A DNA stretch of 64,000 bases from Viridibacillus arvi (GTDB lineage Bacteria > Bacillota > Bacilli > Bacillales_A > Planococcaceae). The notes beneath the pieces are model-generated. The model saw nothing but the letters and a program-made list of their open reading frames with translations, was not told the origin of the DNA and did not search any database. A program made the position numbers and the translations under genes. Numbering within the stretch: position 1 is the first letter of the stretch; each line of letters opens with the position of its first letter. Positions 53,715 through 62,311 of this stretch are shown here, in pieces. The DNA is taken from contig NZ_LILB01000001.1 of NCBI RefSeq assembly GCF_001274945.1, positions 264,351 to 328,350 of the forward strand, written 5' to 3'.

Positions 53715-54671
53715 TTGCAAACTACATACCCAAAAGTAATGAGAGACTTCCTAGTTTATTTAACAGCAATTAAAGGAAAGTCAAAAAGAACGCGCGAAGA
53801 ATATGAATATGATTTATTATTATTTTTTAGATTTTTAAAAGCGGTACAACAAGATATGGATATAAAGTTAGTGGATCAAATAGATATATCAGACATAACA
53901 ATCGATTTTATCCGTGAAATATCATTAGAAGACATGTACTTGTTTTTAGAGTATTGTGAGGAGCAAAGAAGAAATAGTGCCCATGCTAGAGCAAGAAAAG
54001 GTGCTACATTAAAATCTTTCTTCAATTATTTGAAATCAAAACGACATTTAATAGAAGATAATCCTGCTAGTGAGTTAGAATCCCCCAAGATAGGGAAGAG
54101 GCAACCTATTTATATGACGATGGAAGAGGCAAAAGTTTTCATAGATGGAATAAAGGAATCTACACATTACTATCGTAATTATTGTATGATTACCTTCTTT
54201 TTAAACTTAGGAATACGTGTAACAGAGCTATGTAAACTGAATTTAACCTCCATACAAGGTGACTATTTAACTGTTACAGGTAAAGGCGATAAGGAAAGAA
54301 CCGTTTTCCTAAATGAAGCTTGTCAGAATGCTCTTTCACGCTATTTAAAGAAAGAACGCTACGCTATTAAAGACGCAGATACGAACGAGTCTTTATTTCT
54401 ATCACAGAAAGGAACACGCCTAACAAGGCAGCGTGTTGCTAGAATAGTAAAAGAGATTAACGAGCAATCAGGATTGAATAAAACAAAGCTAACGCCGCAT
54501 AAATTACGACATACTTCTGCAACAATGATGTATAAAAGTGGAGCAGATATTCGTAGTTTACAGCAGATTTTAGGGCACTCTAGCGTTTCTACAACGCAGA
54601 TTTATACGCATGTAGAAGATAAAGAAATCCAACAAGTGATTGAAAACAATCCATTTAATCAATTAATTTAA
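53715..54671 (+). CDS. Tyrosine recombinase, XerC/XerD-like
   Basis: The 318-residue integrase-family protein has an N-terminal SAM-like core-binding domain (about 1-115) and a catalytic domain with the full active site: Arg168 (LGIRVTEL), His262 and Arg265 (HKLRHT), His288 (LGHSS) and Tyr297 (IYTHV). It is solitary, not in codV-clpQ or with phage genes. It starts at TTG after AGAGGTGA. A dif-like palindrome lies 0.7 kb downstream. Its role may be chromosome resolution or element mobility. Confidence 0.9.
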   Translation: MQTTYPKVMRDFLVYLTAIKGKSKRTREEYEYDLLLFFRFLKAVQQDMDIKLVDQIDISDITIDFIREISLEDMYLFLEYCEEQRRNSAHARARKGATLKSFFNYLKSKRHLIEDNPASELESPKIGKRQPIYMTMEEAKVFIDGIKESTHYYRNYCMITFFLNLGIRVTELCKLNLTSIQGDYLTVTGKGDKERTVFLNEACQNALSRYLKKERYAIKDADTNESLFLSQKGTRLTRQRVARIVKEINEQSGLNKTKLTPHKLRHTSATMMYKSGADIRSLQQILGHSSVSTTQIYTHVEDKEIQQVIENNPFNQLI

Positions 54672-54695
54672 TAAGAACAATACATTTTGCATACA

Positions 54696-54731
54696 AATCC
54701 GCACTCATATTAAGCTAGCGGATTTTTTTAG
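54696..54731 (+). terminator. Terminator after the recombinase
   Basis: AAATCCGC and GCGGATTT form the stem over a long loop, with seven T at the end. Confidence 0.75.
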
Positions 54732-54804
54732 TTTAAATCCATTTACACAGTACTTTATTAATAATATAATTCCTTATTAATACATAATGAATAGGAGGTT
54801 TCAT

Positions 54805-55350
54805 ATGTTTACTGTAGAGATTGATAAGAAATTGCAACTGAAGTTATTACAAGAGCATGATGCACAAGAGTTATTTACAGTTATGATGGGGTCAAAAGAG
54901 AGTTTAAGAGAGTGGTTACCCTTTATAGATTCAAATGAAGTTGTCGAAGATACATTACAATTTATTCGGTCTTCTATGAAGCAATTTAGTGCTAATGATG
55001 GCTTCCAAACTGCCATTGTATATGAAGATAACATAGTTGGAGTTATTGGTTTTCACCATATAAATTGGCAAAACAAGTCTACAAGTATCGGATATTGGTT
55101 AGCGAAAGACTATGAAGGATTAGGTATTATGACCAAATCAGTACATAAGCTTATGGATCATGCCTTTCATGATTTGAAGCTAAAACGTATAGAAATTCGT
55201 GCTGCTATTGAAAATAAGAGAAGTAGAGCGATTCCAGAGCGATTAGGAATGACTTTAGAAGGTTGTAGTCGTCAATCAGAGTGGCTATACGACCATTTTG
55301 TAGATCATGCCGTTTATAGCATTCTTCAAGAGGAATGGAGAATTAAGTAG
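54805..55350 (+). CDS. GNAT acetyltransferase, RimL/RimJ-like
   Basis: The 181-residue protein has ELFTVMMGSKESLREWLPFID, typical of ribosomal-protein Ser/Ala N-acetyltransferases, then SIGYWLAKDYEGLGIMTKSVHKLMDHAF (acetyl-CoA site) and IRAAIENKRSRAIPERLGM. ATG at 54805 follows AGGAGG; the in-frame ATG at 54787 lies upstream of that site and is not used. The substrate may be a ribosomal protein or a small amine. Confidence 0.87.
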   Translation: MFTVEIDKKLQLKLLQEHDAQELFTVMMGSKESLREWLPFIDSNEVVEDTLQFIRSSMKQFSANDGFQTAIVYEDNIVGVIGFHHINWQNKSTSIGYWLAKDYEGLGIMTKSVHKLMDHAFHDLKLKRIEIRAAIENKRSRAIPERLGMTLEGCSRQSEWLYDHFVDHAVYSILQEEWRIK

Positions 55351-55353
55351 TTA

Positions 55354-55380
55354 AAGACCATCTTGAATGGTCTTTTTTTT
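55354..55380 (+). terminator. Terminator after the GNAT
   Basis: AAAGACCAT pairs with ATGGTCTTT over a short loop and a T run follows. Confidence 0.85.
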
Positions 55381-55381
55381 A

Positions 55382-55412
55382 GTAGTTTACATAATATTAT
55401 TATGTAAACTAC
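55382..55412. repeat. Perfect 31-bp palindrome, dif-like
   Basis: Arms of 15 bp (55382-55396 and 55398-55412) are perfect complements around one base. The right half contains TTATGTAAACT, the XerD-side arm of the Bacillus subtilis dif site as I remember it; the left half mirrors it. It lies in a gap with no gene (55413-55885 is AT-rich promoter DNA). A TetR-type operator is the alternative reading. Confidence 0.6.
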
Positions 55413-55885
55413 ATGGTATTGGATGTATAATTAAGGAAAATAACTATTAGTTACTATTACCTAATATTTTTGATTTTATATAATTTAAACTTAAATTAAT
55501 TAGTGATTTTTAAAATTTTTTAAATAGTAATTGAAAAAAAGTAGCTCACTAAATTTCTTTTTTATTTATTCGTTCTAGACAATCAAACTAGCCAAATTTT
55601 TCGGAATATTGCATTTTATCATTGCTGTATTTGAATTATTTTACAGCGAAAAACCTATAAACTGTAGAAAAAATATGTCACAACTACTATAAAAACTATA
55701 TGAATGGTGTAAAAATTTGATAATAGGAATCTCTCCCTTTGACCTGTATTGTTTCATAGGTTTTTCGATTTAGGACTTTTTACCTTTTGTTTTAATTTGA
55801 ATAATAGCCTTATATTGGTTGTGATAAAATAATAACAAGAGAGAAATTGCTCGAATTATGCCGAACTGATTAGGAGTGAGGTCAT

Positions 55886-57610
55886 ATGGACCAAGATTAT
55901 AGTCAAACGACAGATCTTAGCCTACATAATGATGCGTATTCAGTACAACAATTAATAGATATTCAACATGCATTGGACCAATCTATTATCGTCGCAATAA
56001 CAGATAATAGAGGTATCATTACATTTGTAAATAATCATTTTTGTACCATTTCAAAATACAGTAAAGATGAGTTAATTGGGCAAGATCACCGTTTGTTGAA
56101 CTCTGGCCATCATCCTAAAGCCTTTTTCAAAGAATTGTGGCGTACAATTGGTAGTGGAAAAATATGGCGTGGTGATATTTGTAACCGCGCAAAAGATGGT
56201 AGTTTATATTGGGTACAAACAACGATAATACCTTTTTTGAATGATAAAGGTAAACTTTACCAATATGTGTCAATTCGAACAGATGTAACGGAACAAAAAA
56301 ATGTAAAAAAACTAAAATTCTTTGCTTATCATGACGAATTGACGGGTTTATATAACCGTAGAAAGTTGAATATATGTTTAGCAGATCAATTCAAAAATGT
56401 ACATAAAGAAGGCTTTTCATTGTCACTCTTAATGATAGATATCGACCGTTTTAAGAGTATTAATGATGGATTAGGTCATTTAACAGGTGATTTATTTCTA
56501 ATTGAAGTAGCGACTCGCCTGAAAAGATTAGGTATCGATGAAAAATCACTGTTTCGCTATAGTGGTGATAAATTTGCGATCATATTGAAGAATAATGAAC
56601 ATGCTATTTGGAAGGCACATCAAATAATGGCTAATTTTGAAGATAGTTTTTTGATTGAACAATTTGAATTCTATTCTTCTATTAGTATCGGTATAAGCTC
56701 AAGTCTAGCTGGTGCAGATACACCCGAGGACTTAATAAAATGTGCGAATGTGGCCTTGCTAGAAGCTAAAAAGAATAGAGCTAGCAATTACATACAGTAT
56801 GAAAATACGATGAATAGTACTCATAATCAATTCCTGCTGCTAGAAACAAAACTCCGTCATGCTATTAAGCAAGATGAAATTCAACTATATTATCAACCGA
56901 AAATCGATTTAAAAACAAATCAATTAAACGGAATGGAAGCTTTAATTCGTTGGTATGATAAGGATTACGGCTTTATTTCTCCAGCTAAGTTTATCCCTTT
57001 TGCAGAAGAGTGTGGATTGATTAGTTCTATTGGTGAATGGACATTGAAAAGGGCTTGTAAACAAATGAAGAAGTGGCTTGATGAATATGGGTTTGATATT
57101 CGTATTTCGGTTAATATTTCGCCTATTCATTTGAAGGAAAGAAATTTTGTGCACAATTTACGTTCAGTATTACAAGATACAGGTTTACCAGCAAAAAATT
57201 TAGAGTTGGAAATTACCGAAATGAGCTTAATGCATCAAACAGAGGAATTAATTGAAACGTTTAATCAAATAAAAGCTCTAGGTGTACTCATCGCTATTGA
57301 TGACTTTGGAACTGGTTATTCATCTCTTAGCTATTTAAAACAGTTTCCGATTGATGTGTTAAAAATTGATCAATCGTTCATCCATGGTTTAAAAACAGGT
57401 CTTAGTAATGTCGCAATGGTGACTGCTATTATCAAATTAGCGCATGCATTAAGTATGCAAGTGGTTGCTGAAGGGGTAGAGACGGAAGATGAATTGTATA
57501 TCATTCGTGAAAACCTATGTGACTTTGCTCAAGGATATTACTTTAGCAAGCCATTACCGACAGATGAATTTTCCGCAAAATTACATGAATTGTATGTATC
57601 GAGAATTTAG
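55886..57610 (+). CDS. PAS-GGDEF-EAL protein, probable cyclic-di-GMP phosphodiesterase
   Basis: The 574-residue cytoplasmic protein has a PAS sensor (about residues 25-135, ITDNRGIITFVNNHFCTIS), a GGDEF domain (about 145-300) and an EAL domain (about 315-565). The GGDEF site reads SGDKF at 226-230, so cyclase activity is doubtful. The EAL site is intact: Glu351-Ala-Leu, DDFGTGYSSLSYL, KIDQSFI and EGVETEDE. Degradation of c-di-GMP with GTP sensing by the GGDEF-like domain is plausible. AGGAGTGAGG precedes the ATG. Confidence 0.9.
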   Translation: MDQDYSQTTDLSLHNDAYSVQQLIDIQHALDQSIIVAITDNRGIITFVNNHFCTISKYSKDELIGQDHRLLNSGHHPKAFFKELWRTIGSGKIWRGDICNRAKDGSLYWVQTTIIPFLNDKGKLYQYVSIRTDVTEQKNVKKLKFFAYHDELTGLYNRRKLNICLADQFKNVHKEGFSLSLLMIDIDRFKSINDGLGHLTGDLFLIEVATRLKRLGIDEKSLFRYSGDKFAIILKNNEHAIWKAHQIMANFEDSFLIEQFEFYSSISIGISSSLAGADTPEDLIKCANVALLEAKKNRASNYIQYENTMNSTHNQFLLLETKLRHAIKQDEIQLYYQPKIDLKTNQLNGMEALIRWYDKDYGFISPAKFIPFAEECGLISSIGEWTLKRACKQMKKWLDEYGFDIRISVNISPIHLKERNFVHNLRSVLQDTGLPAKNLELEITEMSLMHQTEELIETFNQIKALGVLIAIDDFGTGYSSLSYLKQFPIDVLKIDQSFIHGLKTGLSNVAMVTAIIKLAHALSMQVVAEGVETEDELYIIRENLCDFAQGYYFSKPLPTDEFSAKLHELYVSRI

Positions 57611-57645
57611 GGAATTGTCATATATATTTAGAAAGCAAGACAAAA

Positions 57646-57678
57646 AGGTCACCTTATTTGCTGAGGTGACTTTTTTTA
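57646..57678 (+). terminator. Terminator after the EAL gene
   Basis: AGGTCACCT pairs with AGGTGACTT and seven T follow, about 40 bases beyond the stop. Confidence 0.82.
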
Positions 57679-57727
57679 TGGTTTTTATTCAAAACGTTTT
57701 TTATCATCTAATTTATTTAGTATTTAG

Positions 57728-57904
57728 TTATGCTTCTAATAGTAGAAAGAACTTAACAAGTATATTGTATACATTGTAGCCGGCTATCGAGAGATTATTA
57801 TGGTTTTGAGGTCCAACTAAGTCAGTTACAGCTAAACGTGCACTGAGAGTGGCCCAGTGCCCTTTACAAAGCCTGTTGATAGTAGGTGGATAGCATTTGG
57901 CCAT
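57728..57904 (-). other. Unassigned GC-richer segment with a short minus-strand ORF
   Basis: A 58-codon frame on the minus strand starts MAKCYPPTINRLCKGHWATL and continues ARLAVTDLVGPQNHNN. It has no ribosome site. Hand-counted GC over 57781-57930 is about 47%, clearly above flanks. The same stretch can fold: GCTATC (57783-57788) with GATAGC (57889-57894), and GCACTG with CAGTGC inside. A decayed gene, an insertion-sequence end or a structured RNA are all possible. Confidence 0.35.
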
Positions 57905-58061
57905 TTGGCATCAAACAAGGCTAGAGCGCATATTACACTATTATTGTAGAAGAAAGCTATCATAATTGATTATAAAAATCATATATTATAAAGAATTTTC
58001 TAAATTTTTATTGACAATAGATTTCTATAGTTGTAAATTAAGAATCAACAAAATAACTTTT

Positions 58062-58157
58062 TTCTTATCCAGAGAGGTGGAGGGACTGGCCCTGTGAAAT
58101 CTCAGCAACGGACGATGTACCGTGCTAATTCCAGAAGCGTATGCTTGAAGATAAGAA
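58062..58157 (+). ncRNA. SAM-I (S-box) riboswitch upstream of a cyclase-family gene
   Basis: The leader has AGAGAGGTGGAGGGA, then GGCCCTGTGAAATCTCAGCA, and GTGCTAATTCC before TTGAAGATAAG. P1 forms between TTCTTATC (58062-58069) and GATAAGAA (58150-58157). A terminator follows at 58178-58207. All core S-box blocks are present, so this gene should be expressed when SAM is low. Confidence 0.93.
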
Positions 58158-58177
58158 GAGTGCATGGACGTATCGTC

Positions 58178-58207
58178 AACCTCTTCTTATCAAGAAGAGG
58201 TTTTTTT
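58178..58207 (+). terminator. S-box terminator upstream of the cyclase-family gene
   Basis: A perfect 11-bp stem AACCTCTTCTT with AAGAAGAGGTT and a 3-base loop is followed by a T run. Confidence 0.92.
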
Positions 58208-58234
58208 GTTCAAAAAAATGATGAGGTGATGGAT

Positions 58235-58972
58235 ATGTCAACAGAATTAATCAATGCACTACAAACGTTAAAAGAAAAGAAATGGATCGATTTAACACAT
58301 GCTTTTGGAGCAGAAACACCACGTTTCAACGCATTCAAAGGGTTGGAAAAAACAACTTTATTTTCACACGATGATGGTTTTTTTGCTCAAAATTTCTCGT
58401 TTGCTGGACAATACGGAACACATTTAGATGCACCTATTCACTTTGTTCGTGATGCTCGTTATTTAGAAGAATTAGAGTTAAAAGAACTTGCATTGCCGCT
58501 CATTGTAATAGATCATTCAAAAGATGCAGCAGAGAATCATGATTTTACGATTTCAGTTGAAGATATTTTGAAATTCGAAGCCGAACACGGTGAAATTGAG
58601 GCAGGTACATTTGTTGCTCTTCGTACGGATTGGAGCAAACGTTGGCCTGATGTTGAAGCATTTAATAACTTTGATGCTGAGGGAAATCCACATGCACCTG
58701 GATGGTCCGTAGATGCACTAAAATTCTTGTTTGAAGAGCGTCATATTAAAGCGGTAGGGCATGAAACTTTTGATACGGATTCTAGCATTTTATACCGTCA
58801 AAACAATGCATTACTAGGTGAACTATATGTATTAGAACAAGATACATATCAAGTAGAATTGCTAACTAATTTAGACCAGCTACCCGCAAAAGGGGCTGTC
58901 ATCTTTAACATCGTACCTAAACCTGAGAAGGCTTCTGGTTTCCCTGTTCGCTCATTTGCTATTCTGCCTTAA
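58235..58972 (+). CDS. Cyclase-family hydrolase (kynurenine formamidase-like)
   Basis: The 245-residue protein has the family metal motif in AGQYGTHLDAPIHFV (HxGTHxDxPxHF-like), with GHETFDTDSS later, so it matches the Cyclase fold of KynB and isatin hydrolase. The ATG at 58235 lies 8 bases after GAGG; a longer frame from 58094 would begin inside the riboswitch. Control by an S-box is unusual for arylformamidases, so the substrate may be a sulfur-metabolism amide or lactone instead of N-formylkynurenine. No kynurenine genes are nearby. Confidence 0.8.
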   Translation: MSTELINALQTLKEKKWIDLTHAFGAETPRFNAFKGLEKTTLFSHDDGFFAQNFSFAGQYGTHLDAPIHFVRDARYLEELELKELALPLIVIDHSKDAAENHDFTISVEDILKFEAEHGEIEAGTFVALRTDWSKRWPDVEAFNNFDAEGNPHAPGWSVDALKFLFEERHIKAVGHETFDTDSSILYRQNNALLGELYVLEQDTYQVELLTNLDQLPAKGAVIFNIVPKPEKASGFPVRSFAILP

Positions 58973-59023
58973 GTACTCATTTTGAATATACTTGTAAATG
59001 AATAATAGCAAGAGGTGTATTCT

Positions 59024-59479
59024 TTGGATATTAGAATTGATGATTTATCAGGTGATGACGTTAAGGCGTTACTGGAGGAGCACCTCCAAGGTATGGCACT
59101 AAATTCTCCACCAAAAAGTATACATGCGTTAAATATCGAGGAATTGAAAAAACCAGAGATTACTTTCTGGAGTGCATGGGATGAAGGCGCATTAGCAGGT
59201 TGCGGAGCACTAAAAGAATTGGATGCACACCATGGTGAAATAAAATCAATGCGTACTTCATCATTATATTTACGGAAAGGCGTTGCAAGAAGTATTCTTG
59301 AGCATATTATTGAAATGGCTAGGTACCGTGGATATAAGCGATTAAGTTTAGAAACAGGTTCAATGGAGGCTTTTGAACCTGCTAAGAGGCTGTATTTGAA
59401 AAAAGGGTTTCAATATTGTAAGCCATTTTCTAATTATATTGAGGATCCTAATAGTGTATTTATGACATTAGAGTTATAA
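59024..59479 (+). CDS. GNAT acetyltransferase
   Basis: The 151-residue protein has IKSMRTSSLYLRKGVARSILEHIIEMARYRGYKRLSLETG, the GNAT core with acetyl-CoA loop (RKGVA), and PAKRLYLKKGFQYC. It resembles the PhnO/YjdJ-like branch. TTG at 59024 is 8 bases after AGAGG; GTG at 59015 overlaps that site. It may share a transcript with the preceding gene, 51 bases away. Substrate unknown. Confidence 0.82.
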   Translation: MDIRIDDLSGDDVKALLEEHLQGMALNSPPKSIHALNIEELKKPEITFWSAWDEGALAGCGALKELDAHHGEIKSMRTSSLYLRKGVARSILEHIIEMARYRGYKRLSLETGSMEAFEPAKRLYLKKGFQYCKPFSNYIEDPNSVFMTLEL

Positions 59480-59521
59480 GTAAATTGATTATCATTTTAT
59501 TTACAGAGTTATAAAAACAAT

Positions 59522-59566
59522 AAGAGCATGTTTTGAATAATCTTCATTCAAAACATGCTCTTTCTC
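59522..59566. terminator. Bidirectional terminator between GNAT and pxpC
   Basis: A perfect 17-bp stem (59522-59538 with 59546-59562) with a 7-base loop. The plus-strand tail is TTTCTCTTT. It separates the convergent genes. Confidence 0.85.
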
Positions 59567-59607
59567 TTTGTTCTTCTATATTTTTGTTGGACAAAACTTC
59601 TTACATG

Positions 59608-60603
59608 TTAAGAAAGCTTTGCAGAACAGCGAATAGCAGTAGCGATGGTTTTTATTTTTTGCTCTTTAGCTATTAATGCTTGTTGAGCTTCCTCTAATGT
59701 TACGAGCCTGAATCGGATTTTAGCGCCTGTTTGTAACTGTGCGAGACTAGCTAAATCAGCTGTGATGACTTGAACCATTTTCGGATAACCACCAGTTGTT
59801 TGACGATCGGCCATTAAAATGATCGGTTTACCACTTGGTGGGATTTGAACTGTTCCAAAGGTCACAGCCTCTGATAATAATTCGAATTTCTCTGTCAATG
59901 ATAACGCTGGCCCCTCAAAGCGGTACCCCATACGATCAGCTTCTGTAGAAAGAGTGTAAGGGTTGTTTGTTAAGCAATGCTGACTTTCAGTGGTAAAACT
60001 ATCCCACTCTGTACCAGGCATCACACGTATTGTTTGCTGTTGCTTTAAAGAGATTAATTCGTTGTAATTCACAGACCAAGAAGCAGGACCTACTAGTTGT
60101 ATTGCATATTGATGTATTTCTTTATTACTTTTAGTATAAGGTCCGATTTTTATTTCATCCTGCTTTTGTAATGCTCTACCTTCAAATCCACCCATTCCCG
60201 CCTTTAAATATGTACTTTTACTATTCATTACAGTAGGAACTTGAATACCGCCAGCAAAGCTTACATAAGCACGACAACCTTTGTGGGCTCTTTTAAACTT
60301 TAATAAGTCTCCTTTTTTCACTATAAATGGACGCCAAAGTGGTGCAGGCTCATTATTAATTGTTGCTGTTAAATCTCCACCTGTTAGTGCAATAAGGTGG
60401 TCATCATTAAATTGTAATACAGTCCCAAATAATGAAACCTCAAGTACGGCTTCACTTTCTAAATTCCCTACTAGAATATTCGCAATTCTTAATGAATAAG
60501 CATCCATAGCACCACTAACGATGACTCCATATTTTTGTGACCCGAATCTCCCTAGATCTTGAATGGTAGTTAATAAACCTGGTTTAACGACTGTAACTGT
60601 CAT
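59608..60603 (-). CDS. pxpC: 5-oxoprolinase subunit PxpC (biotin-dependent carboxyltransferase-like)
   Basis: The 331-residue protein has TIQDLGRFGSQKYGVIVSGAMDAYSLRIANILVGN at the N terminus and PPSGKPIILMADRQTTGGYPKM later, typical of PxpC/KipA. With PxpA and PxpB it hydrolyses 5-oxoproline to glutamate using ATP. It overlaps pxpB by 4 bases. In B. subtilis the homologue KipA counters KipI in sporulation control; whether that applies here is unknown. Confidence 0.92.
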   Translation of the reverse strand: MTVTVVKPGLLTTIQDLGRFGSQKYGVIVSGAMDAYSLRIANILVGNLESEAVLEVSLFGTVLQFNDDHLIALTGGDLTATINNEPAPLWRPFIVKKGDLLKFKRAHKGCRAYVSFAGGIQVPTVMNSKSTYLKAGMGGFEGRALQKQDEIKIGPYTKSNKEIHQYAIQLVGPASWSVNYNELISLKQQQTIRVMPGTEWDSFTTESQHCLTNNPYTLSTEADRMGYRFEGPALSLTEKFELLSEAVTFGTVQIPPSGKPIILMADRQTTGGYPKMVQVITADLASLAQLQTGAKIRFRLVTLEEAQQALIAKEQKIKTIATAIRCSAKLS

Positions 60604-61325
60604 GATCTTGTCTCCTTCAATTGTTTGTATTCTTTTTCAGATATTGGTTTAAAGCGAATACAATCACCTGCTTGCAATAGGGAAGGTGGCGTTTCATTTG
60701 GTAAAAATAAATCGAGTGGCGTACGACCGATGATTTGCCAGCCACCAGGTGTTTCAAATGGGTAAATTCCTGTTTGTTTGCCTGCAATCCCAACCGAAAG
60801 TGCTGGAATGGCTAGTCTAGGTGTTTCTTTTCGAGGTGTTGCTATAGCTTCATTCATGCCCCCCATAAAAGCAAAACCAGGTGCAAAACCAAGCATATAA
60901 ACAAGACACTCATTCTCACTATGTAACTGAATGACTTCATCAGTCGTTAAGCCATTTATTTCGGCCACATATTCTAAGTCTGGTCCATATTCACCACCAT
61001 AGACAACTGGAATTTCAACTACTCTTTGCGTGTGTTGTTTAACTGTTGTCATTTGAGTAATCAGTTGTTGTACATACTGACATACAAAGCTATATGATGT
61101 TACATTCCCATTAACTTTAAAAAGGGTGTAAGGATTGTAGTAAATTGTAATATTTGTATATGCAGGAACAGCTTCTATAAACCCTTCAAATGGCTGTTCT
61201 TCAAGTAATGATGCTAAATTTTGTAAAATGGTGCAGTTTGATGGATCAATTGTATTCCCAATCTGAACCATTACTGCTGAATCACCCAAAGGTTTAAATT
61301 TCACATGTTTAAATTCTTTTCCCAT
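60600..61325 (-). CDS. pxpB: 5-oxoprolinase subunit PxpB (KipI-like)
   Basis: The 241-residue protein has FKPLGDSAVMVQIG, then VVYGGEYGPDLEYVAEINGLT and GFAPGFAFMGGMNEAIATPRKETPRL, followed by GIAGKQTGIYPFETPGGWQIIGRTP, all PxpB/KipI signatures. ATG at 61325 follows GAGGGG; an in-frame ATG at 61367 adds 14 residues without a ribosome site. It is first in pxpB-pxpC, divergent from pxpA. Confidence 0.92.
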   Translation of the reverse strand: MGKEFKHVKFKPLGDSAVMVQIGNTIDPSNCTILQNLASLLEEQPFEGFIEAVPAYTNITIYYNPYTLFKVNGNVTSYSFVCQYVQQLITQMTTVKQHTQRVVEIPVVYGGEYGPDLEYVAEINGLTTDEVIQLHSENECLVYMLGFAPGFAFMGGMNEAIATPRKETPRLAIPALSVGIAGKQTGIYPFETPGGWQIIGRTPLDLFLPNETPPSLLQAGDCIRFKPISEKEYKQLKETRS

Positions 61326-61535
61326 AACGTACAACCCCTCATTTTGCATATTAAACAATATAATCATATAGATAGATAATAGTAAATGACAAGTAAGTTA
61401 TTTACAATTGATAATTCATTATTGTGAGAAAGTTCAAAAATAAATGTTTTCAGAATAATGATTTAGTGATAATATAAATTTTGTGTTAGAAAAACTGACA
61501 TTATATTAATTTTGAATTAGTAAGGGGCTGAGAAG

Positions 61536-62297
61536 ATGTTTCGTGTAGACTTGAATTGCGATTTAGGAGAAAGTTTTGGTCAATACAAACTAGGGGAACA
61601 AGAAGAAATTTTAAATTATATTACATCAGCTAATGTAGCATGTGGTTTCCATGCAGGAGACCCAACAGTGATGAGGGAAACAGTTAAAATGGCTATAGCT
61701 AAAGGTGTGAAAATTGGTGCTCATCCTGGTTTGCCTGATTTAAATGGCTTTGGACGTCGCCCAATGCAAATTACTCCTCAAGAAGGCTATGACATGGTCG
61801 TATACCAAATTGGTGCATTACAAGGGTTTTTATCAACATTTGGAGAGAAAATGCAGCACGTAAAACCTCACGGAGCATTATATAATATGGCTGCGAAAGA
61901 CCAGGCATTATCTGAGGCTATTGCACAAGCTGTTTATGATGTCTCACCTGAGCTTGTATTATTCGGATTAGCTGGAAGTGAGTTAACGAAGGCAGGAGAA
62001 AAACTCGGTCTTCAAACAGCTCATGAAGTATTTTCTGACCGGACATATCAAGCGGATGGTTCACTTACTTCACGCACACAATCAGATGCTTTAGTAACAG
62101 ACGAGGAACAGTCTGTAAATCAAGTCGTAACGATGGTCAAAGAAGGCTATATTGAGTCTCAACAACAAACAAAAGTATTATTGCGAGCAGACACTGTTTG
62201 TATCCATGGGGATGGAGTACATGCACTTGCATTTGCAAAATATATTCGAAACACATTGGAGAAAAATAACATTAACGTTCAAGCATTTCACGTATAA
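61536..62297 (+). CDS. pxpA: 5-oxoprolinase subunit PxpA
   Basis: The 253-residue LamB/YcsF protein has [16 protein letters not shown], then [30 protein letters not shown] and [10 protein letters not shown], a polar metal-type site. [17 protein letters not shown] and [10 protein letters not shown] finish the fold. It acts with PxpB and PxpC encoded on the opposite strand. AAGGGGCTGAG precedes the ATG. Confidence 0.95.
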   Translation: MFRVDLNCDLGESFGQYKLGEQEEILNYITSANVACGFHAGDPTVMRETVKMAIAKGVKIGAHPGLPDLNGFGRRPMQITPQEGYDMVVYQIGALQGFLSTFGEKMQHVKPHGALYNMAAKDQALSEAIAQAVYDVSPELVLFGLAGSELTKAGEKLGLQTAHEVFSDRTYQADGSLTSRTQSDALVTDEEQSVNQVVTMVKEGYIESQQQTKVLLRADTVCIHGDGVHALAFAKYIRNTLEKNNINVQAFHV

Positions 62298-62311
62298 AAA
62301 GGGGTTTTCAT

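Noticed and set aside
57489-57779. 96-codon plus-strand frame at the end of the EAL gene
   Set aside because: It overlaps the EAL domain in another frame, crosses a terminator, and has no ribosome site.
58094-58234. 47-codon N-terminal extension of the cyclase-family gene
   Set aside because: It starts inside the riboswitch and crosses its terminator; a good ribosome site supports ATG 58235.
61445-61459. Possible CodY box upstream of pxpA
   Set aside because: Four mismatches from the consensus; AT-rich DNA gives such matches by chance.
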